A stretch of DNA of 64,000 nt from Oegoconia quadripuncta (lineage: Eukaryota; Arthropoda; Insecta; Lepidoptera; Autostichidae), in contig OX438753.1 in the NCBI GenBank assembly GCA_949316235.1, forward strand, positions 16,908,496 to 16,972,495. The letters are read 5' to 3'. Under the pieces are notes generated by a model, which saw nothing but the letters and a program-made list of their open reading frames with translations, was not told the DNA's origin and did not search any database. A program made the translations under genes and the position numbers. Positions 55,318-64,000 of this stretch are shown here, in pieces (the stretch's first letter is position 1; the number at the start of each line of letters is the position of its first letter).

Positions 55318-55484
55318 TACACTTAAACATCTCTTTAAGTTTACATTAAGAGTTGATAAGTTATAACTTTGGGTTCCTGAAATAAACCTTAATTGCAAGT
55401 CGAACACTGCTACCTACACGCTACGGGATTCTATGTTGACGTTTATCCGTCACTTACTTGATTGGTTTGCTGTCTCTTTTTAAT

Positions 55485-55698
55485 GCGGGTTGGGGAATTC
55501 ACATGCCTTTGAATTTTTATTTCTCAGGCACGCAGGTTTCCTCACGATGTTTTCCTTCACCGTTTAAGAGCAGTCGGATAAATGCACATAAGTAACGAAA
55601 TTAAATTTAAAAACTCATTTGGTACATGGACTGCCTGGGAATCGAACCCGGACCTTCAAAACTGGGAGACCGCGTCTTAATCACTGAGTCACGGACGG
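55485..55698 (-). mobile_element. SINE family A, 3' truncated
   Basis: GGGTTGGGGAATTCACATGC, AATCGAACCCGGACCTTC, GAGTCACGGACGG head end, immediately next to the following MITE. Confidence 0.85.
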
Positions 55699-55887
55699 TC
55701 CAACTACATTGTTATATTACATCGAATATTGAATTTTCACAAGAAATTATTGATATTTCGATTAAAAACCATTAAATAACAAATTATATTCAAAACGATA
55801 ATATAAACATTTCTTTGATTATAGGCAATATTACTTATTTTTATTATTAAAATTCAATGTTCGATGTAATATAACAATGTAGTTGGA
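55699..55887. mobile_element. MITE with 39-bp terminal inverted repeats
   Basis: TCCAACTACATTGTTATATT at the left and its reverse at 55868-55887; the 39-bp arms differ at one base. 189 bp in all. Confidence 0.9.
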
Positions 55888-56573
55888 GCAAATATAATAT
55901 AAATTAAAATAAATACAATTATATTTGTCATATAAAAATAGTTTAAATTTAAAATACCTGTAAGTAGAAGCACACTATTTTTATTCCTATTTATTTTACA
56001 GACCTCACAAAACGTCACTATTCACCAAATCACAGGTTGATACTAAAATTATTTCTCATTGTCACCCAAAAGAAATTAAAGGAATTAATTACCTTGACTC
56101 TTAATTACATGCCTTGTTCGCAGTCTTGGTGACGGTGAAATGTATAAAGTAATAAGCTTACTTTGCGGAAGCCGGTAAACGCATTAAGTGTTTCATCATC
56201 ATATCAATCACAGGAAGGCTGCTACTGAATATTACTTATGCCTCCCTTATTATCCAGAGCGACCGGTTGGAAGCGGCCTGTATCCAGACTTACTGCGACT
56301 TTAATTAGCTAATTCATCTACGGATACGGAGGATCTAACAAGTATCCTATGGTCTCTATTGCGTATTCTATTGACTTACAAAAATTCGACTCACTCCGTT
56401 CTGTTCTTTTGTTTGTTTGTGTAGTTAATGTGATTGAACAACAAACAAACAAACCTTCACACGAGCACACAACAATACACATTCCCCTATTTGTAGTTCA
56501 TCATACCAGTCACAGAACGCTCGCTGCTGAACATACGCTTCCCCCATAGATTTGCATAGATACCGATTAGAAG

Positions 56574-56631
56574 ATATCCCGCGGGAACCACTCACTGTAT
56601 CGGGATACAGTGAGTGGTTCCCGCGGGATAT
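56574..56631. repeat. perfect 28-bp inverted repeat
   Basis: Left arm 56574-56601 (starts ATATCCCGCGGGAACC), spacer GG, right arm 56604-56631 (ends GGTTCCCGCGGGATAT). The right arm is the Helitron-like GTTCCCGCGGGATA block. Confidence 0.95.
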
Positions 56632-56800
56632 ACAAATTATACAGAAATGTAAGCAGACTCCACGCGGGTGAAATAACGGGTGAATAATACTTAGAAATAA
56701 TAACTTAAACTAATACTATAAATGCTAAAGTTTGGACGTTTGTTTGTTAATCTAATGTAAACGGATGGGCGGATTACTACTTATATACTTTAATGAGATA
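56604..56800 (+). mobile_element. Helitron-like pieces
   Basis: AGTGAGTGGTTCCCGCGGGA, CCACGCGGGTGAAATAACGG (3' part), then from 56710 CTAATACTATAAATGCTAAA with GTTTGGACG (5' part of another copy). Confidence 0.65.
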
Positions 56801-57559
56801 AACCAGTACACAATATAAACCTAATCACACAAACAAACGAATTCCACACGACCGATGCCGCGAGTTAATACTAGTAGCCAAGTAAAATCAATATTGAAAT
56901 ATGTTCACAAATTGACCCAGATAGATTACCTATACCTATTATATTAAATTACCTATATAATTATTAAGAATAAATTCTTCGTGAAATATTCCAAACTGTA
57001 ATTACAGACACAATTACAATTTGGAATATTTAGAAAACTAATGTAGTAACCTAATATCTTAAATGATAAGTCTATCACAAATATGCTAAACATTTTGATT
57101 GACAGCCCGAACAATACCATTAACGTGAGTATTCTCACGGTAAGGAATATATTTGCATCAATATGGAAAATGGCATAAGTCCACAACCCTCTAAACAGAG
57201 TAAAATAGCATTATATGCATTTGTTGAGACATATCACTTTTGTTTGGCAAATCAAGAATGCACTGATTTATGATAGTAAACCTATGTAGAAAGATCACAG
57301 GAACCGGGGCTATTGTGACGTGTTTTTTGCAGTAATTCCGATAATTACATTTGTATAGTTATGCTATGTCGTAAAACAAAAGAAATTTTAATCAATGCAA
57401 TTTGTGGGATCTACATTACTCTATATTAATGACTTATGATATTTCCGTAGACATGAATTAATGTAGACGGACTTGAATGTGGTTAATTCAATTAATCATT
57501 AGTTGTCTACGTGACATTCGGCAGTAAGAAATCACAATTATTACTTGGTTGGTTGGACT

Positions 57560-57745
57560 GACTTTTTTGAAGCACTCGTGGTGGTCGCATTGGATGGGTG
57601 ACCAAGTGGCATTTTAATACGATTGTTTCCGTGCTTCGGAGGGCACGTTAAATAGTCGGTCCCGGTTGTTATCAATTGAATGGCCTACATTACATTTACA
57701 TTTGCGGTATAAAACCACTGACTGTCAGGTGGCCACTAGTCTGAC
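57560..57745 (+). mobile_element. 5S rRNA-like SINE
   Basis: GGTCGCATTGGATGGGTGAC matches the 5S box C region. Then CCGTGCTTCGGAGGGCACGT, TTAAATAGTCGGTCCCGGTT and TGTCAGGTGGCCACTAGTCT, in common with 19255-19495. Confidence 0.7.
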
Positions 57746-57749
57746 ACAA

Positions 57750-59365
57750 ATGCCCTATTCCATACCGTGTGCTAAAAGAAGTGATATCTAATATTCAGCC
57801 AAGTTTGTGACAAAGTTATTTAATTTTATTTTTAATTTTCCAAAATGTCAACTTCTGAAGGAAAAGCAGCCAGCCAAACAGTACCTACAACCAAAGATAT
57901 TTGATTTCAACTGCATACGTATAATATACAATACGACTTTTTCCCCGACCTATTACTATTTATTGTTAAACGCTGGGTTTATGTAAACCGGCTTCAAGAT
58001 GCCTTATTATGCATCGTCCTTGTTAATACTAATGGACAACGCTGCAATTATCAGATACATCAAAGCGATATGTTATTAACGCTGTCAGACGTATGCGTAA
58101 ATCTAGTACTTTATAGTATAGGTACTTTACTTATTCACATGCACATGGACACTCCAACGTGAACTGTTACGAATTATAATACTTTAGGGTAAACTACAAC
58201 TGCGAACCGATTTTGTGGATTGTTTGTTTGACAGACTTTAACGTCATGTAGTCCCATATTTTATTGAAAGGAAGAATACATTTTATTTACGCCAACTAGA
58301 CCCTACCAAATTGAACTTTAAAATGTTGAAAATGTTGTTTAATTTTTTACATGTGGTCGATTACAATTTGTGTGAAAACTGGTCACGATTACGATAATGT
58401 GTGTGTGTGATTATCCATCAGGATATCACTCAGCGAAGTCTATTTATGCAGCGATCGGACCTCATTGCTGGACGCTGAAGATTACCTACTTAACAGATAA
58501 AGAAGCGATACTCGCACGTTAGTATCTCAGGGACCGTTTGACCTTTCCATGACATTTATGTTTTTGGTTAATTGAATGGCCGTAATTATTTGGTGAAGAA
58601 AACATAGCTGAAAGTCTCATTGGCTTATGTAGTGGACTACGACCAACACTTCCTCAAAAGAAGAGCTATGTATGCTATTTGATAGTAGACCAAACCTGCT
58701 CTTTTCTGCTCGGCATTCTCAGAAATCATCCTACTAGGCCACTGTTATCTACTTCACAAGATATGACATCATCTGATCGAAGTAGCGGTTATACACATAT
58801 TAAGGAACTAGTTAGTCACCCATACCGGACAAATAAAACAATAATTTTATTTATAGCATCCAAAGGTTCCGAGTAGGTTGTCGAACAAGACTCAGCTAAA
58901 ATAAAGCAGGAATTAAATTAGAAAACATGTATCAAAGTTATCAAGTTCATTATTAAGCATATTCGCACATTTATCTGTTTGTATAATATTATAAATCACA
59001 GTGTAGATTAAGAAAACAGAGGAAGCAAGCGTGACACTAAAATAAATGGACTCGTTGCTGCATCAAATTAAATTTCTGGTTTTTAGTGTTGGGGTACAAA
59101 AAAATGGCGAAATACTGAATCACATCTATGACTCGGTGACTACTAGTCAGTCACAGCCACAGTTAGTCGTATTAGGGGTAGATAATATTGATACCTCTAT
59201 GGAGAAAAAGGTGGACCAAATTACGTGTAGATAATGTGGTGTACTCGCTGGCATCTGTACCAGACGACACCATAGTAACTTAAGGGGCCCAAACTAATTG
59301 AAAACAAATAGTATGTTTGTTCGAGCAGCCTCCACCATGGATCGCTGTCGATTCTGGATTCTATT
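57750..59365. other. region upstream of ELOVL-A, nothing recognised
   Basis: Short frames (e.g. 58679-58876, 59046-59234) without motifs. A noncoding first exon could hide here. Confidence 0.35.
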
Positions 59366-59369
59366 TATA

Positions 59370-59735
59370 AATAAGTTCTACAATAAAAATACTTTAAAAA
59401 CAAGCTTTTAATACTTCATCATGATTATCACATATTATTCTAGTAAAATTACCGTTTATTGCCCGTGGTCCGATCGCCGAGTTCTACTGATCGATCAATG
59501 GGTATTTTTTGACTGTGGTTCTATCAATCGGACCATCATTATACCAGCGTTGTAGTGAACGGCTACAACCCATGCTGAGTTGGAGACCTTTTTGACTCCA
59601 CCTTGCGACACCGACAATTAGATGGCAAACACAATGTTATTTTATGCATGTGTCTCGACTGTGTAATATTTGTACCTGATTGTTTGTGTCATGAGATGGG
59701 TTTAAATAAATTTTTCTTTCTTCCTTTATAAAAAT
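59370..59735 (+). repeat. repeats G, H and E in series
   Basis: G at 59370-59455 (TTTAAAAACAAGCTTTTAAT), H at 59447-59530 (TTGCCCGTGGTCCGATCGCC), E at 59545-59735 (CCAGCGTTGTAGTGAACGGC ... CCTGATTGTTTGTGTCAT). Confidence 0.65.
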
Positions 59736-60099
59736 AAGAAATTGTATTGGTACTGAATCTACTGGAATAGTAGTACCGAGATAAATATTTTTACCCATGG
59801 TACTACAATTAACATTATTTATTATTGATAACTTTTTTTATGCAAGACGATCTAAAAAAAAATTTTTTTTCTTCAAACTACATTGAACTAAAAATATTAT
59901 GCTTCTTAAGTAATTAATTATAATATCAAAACAGTATTGTTTAATAACGTAGCTTGTCCAATGCATGTCCAATATTTATGTGGGTATTTAGCAACTCTAG
60001 TTGTATTTGCTTAATAAAATTATCATTTTGAACAGAAATCGCCGACCATTTTTTTCGAATTAATTCCCTATTTTATATTTGTAATTGCCCCTATGTGTA

Positions 60100-60350
60100 A
60101 CATAAAGTCCATCGAGGGGTTCTAGTGGAGTTCTTCTGGATCCATCTTTAGACCCTCGTTATCATGTGCAACAAAACAAACTAACCCAAATTCGACTATT
60201 TTGCCATTTGCCATTCCTATACCCCGGCTCGATGGTACCATAATATTGCATTGTCACCGAACTTACATAAATATGGCAAATTTCAGCTCAATCAAATACC
60301 AGCAAGCGGTTGAAAAATGGTTTGCAAATTTTTAAACGGACAACTTAATT
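60100..60350 (+). repeat. repeat P
   Basis: AAAGTCCATCGAGGGGTTCT, CCCAAATTCGACTATTTTGC, CACCGAACTTACATAAATAT: same order as 26620-26930. Confidence 0.75.
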
Positions 60351-60399
60351 AATAAAAGCTTGCAATAAAATGTATAAAACTGATAATCCAACATCTATT

Positions 60400-60955
60400 T
60401 TGTATATGCAGCCAGTACCCAAAGGTATACCTAGGGTCTCTACTACTACTACAGTAAATATGTGGTAGGCACTAGCAATAGAAAAAAATCGTTTTTCGAT
60501 GTTACCCCTAGGTTACACCTAGGTGGTTTATATAGAGATTTTATTGTAAACCTACAGTATTGTGCAAACGTATAAAATTTTTAAATCTTACTACTAAATA
60601 TCTCAACAATTCTCTTATCCGATTAGGTGAAGACATAACCAAGGTCTCCTTTACAAGTGAGGTCATACACAGCGAACATGCATCGTCGCTCTTTTGGTAT
60701 ACACTAATTACATTAATGTCACTGACACGTACAGACGAGATGGATTTATGATTGTAGCATAGCACAAATCTTGGGTTTTCGCTTCGATCAAGAGATACAT
60801 TGTGATGAAATATCTGTTCATATACACTGAACAATAAGCGGTGAACTACTGCACCTAATAATCCCTTATTGAGAGAGCACAATCCCTGGAAACAGAGATT
60901 TAAGTTTCAACATTCTAACAAAATATTTTATGTTGGTACACGCGTGTATGGGCAC
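60400..60955. other. unassigned; 113-codon minus frame not called
   Basis: The minus frame 60541-60882 is open but has no motif, no neighbour exon and a plus-strand frame over the same bases. Confidence 0.3.
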
Positions 60956-60959
60956 CTTC

Positions 60960-61125
60960 GATCCGTTCGGTCAGTGTCCGATCGGCGTCCGTGTTTTCGC
61001 CTTAAGCTGCACTGAAAACCAGCGTTGTAGTCTAACTTCTAGACTGCAACTTATGCTGAGAAGGAGACCTTCTTTGATACCACTTTGCGACACCGAAAAT
61101 TAATTTTTAAGGACTTTAGTCTATA
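60960..61125 (+). repeat. repeat E, third copy
   Basis: ACTGAAAACCAGCGTTGTAG, CTGAGAAGGAGACC, CACTTTGCGACACCG. Confidence 0.6.
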
Positions 61126-61320
61126 AGTGAAACATTGCTTAGGTGTTTTTATTGTATTTTGTAAACTGCATTATGAGAGTACCTATCCTATTACATGAAA
61201 CTGTTTTGTGTTCTACTTTTATCTCACTCGGTCCCAATTTCACTGTGTATATTTTCACATTTCATGTAATAATAATATGTGTGTCGCTAAATGGGTCAAA
61301 TAAACGATTCTTATTCTTAT

Positions 61321-61430
61321 TCATAGGTTTACGAATCGGAGGTCGCGGTTTCAATCCCCAGCGGGGTATATGTTTAGTACTGGCTTTGGCTGGTGATAGA
61401 GCTTTCTAAGTCCGCCTGGCTGTACATTGC
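61321..61430 (+). mobile_element. SINE family C fragment
   Basis: AATCGGAGGTCGCGGTTTCA, CCCAGCGGGGTATATGTTTA, GTCCGCCTGGCT. Confidence 0.7.
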
Positions 61431-61439
61431 AGCATTGTT

Positions 61440-62490
61440 GTATACCGGCTGTCAGAGACGGCATTGGCTGAAAACCAGCGCTCTGTGAAGACAACTCTTA
61501 GGACGACCTGGAAAGTACTGAGCCCATCTTCTATATTCGTAACTAGGTATGACCATGAGGTTATGTTGTGCGTTGAATTCTGTATACTACTAAAATAAGA
61601 TAACATAGCTGTAAACAACATAGGTTATCGTACTTTTTCTGCCTAACTCTGATTTTAAGCAAATACATGTAATAAACCTTAAATTTTGAATATAAAGTAA
61701 CCTAAGCCTAAACCTGACGAAAGCGACGGGTATTGGGTATTTGACCGCCTTATGTGTGTGTGTTCAGTCGTTGTCCAAATGTATCTCAATAATGCATGGC
61801 CTGATTTGAGTGTGGTTTTCTTTATACTTAAGATTAACCTAGTGGAAAGTAAGAACTAGGAGTTCTAGGCAAAATAACTAGTTTCCAGGCCAAAAATTAA
61901 AATGCAAAGATAAAGGGATAAATGATACTTGGGAAACGGGATATTTCGGCGTTGACGGTTGAAGCGAACGGTCGCTTCGGGAAGAGATTATCGTGATAAT
62001 TTCCTGTTGGAATCCCCAAAAGTTGGTTAAGTGCTTACGAAATATAGCTTTGAAAGTAAAAAGGAGTTAATTATTCCTACAAGGATTATCTGAAATTCTG
62101 AGATAGTTTACAAGTGTGCCTTTTTGTAATTTTTGATACAAAACACTAAAAGAAAGGTACTAACAGTAAGAAATTTAGGTCATTGTTACAACGAGATTTT
62201 TCAAGTAAAGCTTCAAAGTAAACAATGAACGTTGTGATTACATAATTTCAAATGAAAGACATGTTTTCAACAATGAATAATGGCATCTAGATGTACAATC
62301 AGGTAAATTGCTCGTTCATAGCCTTAATGATCACTTAGTTAAGTACGTCGCGCAATGGCAGTGAAGCTATTTCAAGATATCAAGTGTAGGCAGGTACCGT
62401 TAAAGTATAGACAATCAATCAATTCAATTTTAATGTTACGTTAAATCATACAACTTTGACGGATATTTCAGTACAGTCAACATTAAAGTT
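61440..62490. other. nothing recognised
   Basis: No supported gene or repeat. Confidence 0.4.
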
Positions 62491-62492
62491 TT

Positions 62493-63445
62493 AGGAATGA
62501 CATACAAAAATAGAGACGAAATCGCGATAAACCGAGAAAGTGAACTAAATGGTTTGAATAATTTTGAAATGATCGGTTAAGTCAACTTTGACTTTGTCCC
62601 TCTCTACTGCTTCTTTGTACGGAATAAGCGTTATAGTCCATAATTGTACACGATCTCAGGTTAGGATTTCTCAATCATGTGATTAAGCATAATCATTTAA
62701 ACGTAGCTAACCAGCTCTCATAAAACAGTAGTTAGTATTATGTAGTCTTTTTTTTTTTAAACTTTTATTTAACAATGTTAAAGTCGATTATAATCAAAAG
62801 CAGTAGATTCTAATCTGCTCACATATAACTAATGTCTCTATCAGAACATACATATACTACATAACGTCACAACCTTTATCCAAAAAGAGTTTCGACAGTG
62901 GATCAACATAACAGACTGTTAATACGACGACCGATTGGTGTAGTGGATAGTGACCCTATCATCGAAACCAACGGTTGCGGGTTCGAATCCCGCGACAGGT
63001 AAATGTTTGTGTGAAGAATATGAATATTTATTTCTGAGTCATGGATGTTTATATAAATATTTATGTATGTTTATCCGTTATCTAGTATCCATAGTACAAG
63101 CTTTGCTTAGTTTGGGACTAGATGATTGGTGTAAGTGTCCGAAGTATTTATTTATTTATTTACTCTAGAGGTAAGTGAAATTTAATTCGTGTAATTCCTG
63201 TTTACTGGTGACTCCATTCCTGATTACGAAGAACTTTCCACTAGAAACCATAGAGGAATGAAGCCGAAAATTGTTGGACTTCTATACTAAAGGTGGTTTC
63301 AGAATGGTTTACTTTGTAATGGTAACGGATTTTTTTTTTGTTGAATTCGACTATGGATCCTTGGGGAAATCAAGAGAGTTGTACGTAAGCAAGAGTGACG
63401 TCATCAGTTAATGGGAATTACACGAATTCAAATTCACCCTGCATA
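62493..63445 (+). repeat. duplicated block S, copy 2, with SINE-B inside
   Basis: Same ordered blocks as 47286-47835, split by a SINE-B at 62936-63163. Confidence 0.8.
62936..63163 (+). mobile_element. SINE family B inside block S
   Basis: GACGACCGATTGGTGTAGTG, GGGTTCGAATCCCGCGACAG, GGTGTAAGTGTCCGAAGTAT, TTTATTTATTTATT tail. Confidence 0.9.
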
Positions 63446-63449
63446 GTAG

Positions 63450-64000
63450 TCAAGATGGGGAAGTATATTTTAGCATGTAAGAAAAATAATAGCTGTATTA
63501 ATTTATTTTATCTTGACAATATGAAATCGATATGAAATAAAGAAATATGAATCACGATTAGTATTTCTAAATTGCATGTAATATAATTTGAATCTTGATT
63601 GTACCACTTATAAATAAGGATATAATCATATTAATTTAAACTTTAAATTAGACTATCGAATTCCTCAACTTGTATTGGATAGTGATCTCAAGTGCTATTT
63701 TTGGTACGACATACGAGTTTGACATCTTTTAATCGATTACAAAAAAGATTTTTGGTCACCCATATTTTCGTGAATTATCAACCCATTTTGATGATTATTA
63801 TTTTTCATTCGTCCAACATTTTGTATTTGTTATAACGGACACCCTACTATATTTTCTTAAGCATCGCTCACACTGGCAATCTAACCTCGACAGGGTTTAA
63901 AGGGCCAAGGAGGATTTAAGTATTTATTAATCCTAATCAAAGCGTTGCAGATACTCAGCAGCAAGACAAATGAAATTATATAGAACCTCCATTGAAACAC
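63450..64000. other. right edge, nothing recognised
   Basis: AT-rich; no supported feature. Confidence 0.4.

Noticed and set aside
60541..60882. 113-codon minus-strand ORF
   Set aside because: No family resemblance, no neighbouring exon and an overlapping opposite frame.
1..64000. CRISPR array, prokaryotic operon or endogenous virus
   Set aside because: No regularly spaced direct repeats, no clustered bacterial genes and no recognisable viral proteins. The only reverse transcriptase text is of non-LTR LINE type.

Overview
The window looks like AT-rich nuclear DNA of a moth or butterfly (Lepidoptera). I infer this from dense tRNA-headed SINEs, Helitron-like ends of the lepidopteran type (a GCGAAAGTTTG-type start and a GCGGGCGGAAAGCTAGT-type 3' end), RTE- and jockey-like non-LTR fragments, and GT-AG introns in the only recognisable host genes. 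There is no prokaryotic operon structure, CRISPR array or rRNA operon. Most open reading frames here are chance or lie inside repeats.

Two host genes can be supported, both on the minus strand and both members of the ELOVL (very-long-chain fatty acid elongase) family. ELOVL-A is complete in its coding part: six coding exons between 52725 and 25167 join in frame to a 278-residue protein with the ELLDT segment and the HLYHHT histidine box. Its start codon sits in a small exon followed by a 20.8-kb intron. ELOVL-B lies downstream on the same strand and is partial. Its first coding exon (12011-11951) and second exon (2492-2302) are present; the catalytic exons must lie beyond the left edge. Exon 2 is 191 nt in both genes with the same splice phases, so they are ancient tandem paralogues. 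Both proteins would act in the ER membrane in the condensation step of fatty-acyl chain extension, feeding cuticular hydrocarbon, wax or pheromone-precursor pools. Their substrates cannot be read from sequence.

Layout. 1-2300: left edge, Helitron ends, a SINE and a LINE tail. 2302-12011: ELOVL-B exons 1-2 with a 9.5-kb intron full of SINEs and a 5'-truncated jockey-like LINE with an intact reverse-transcriptase C-terminus. 12012-25000: intergenic, with RTE-like, jockey-like and 5S-derived elements, a 132-bp tandem duplication and hairpins. 25167-31912: ELOVL-A exons 2-6. 31913-52679: the giant first coding intron of ELOVL-A, a repeat graveyard. 52680-52748: ELOVL-A start exon. 52749-64000: upstream region with MITE-like foldbacks, Helitron pieces and a duplicated block.

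The richest material for a second look is the repeat layer. It holds several foldback (MITE-like) families with clear terminal inverted repeats, nested insertions whose order can be read, perfect 15- to 28-bp hairpins, 5S-rRNA-like SINEs, and dispersed blocks found twice. I saw no convincing new protein-coding system.
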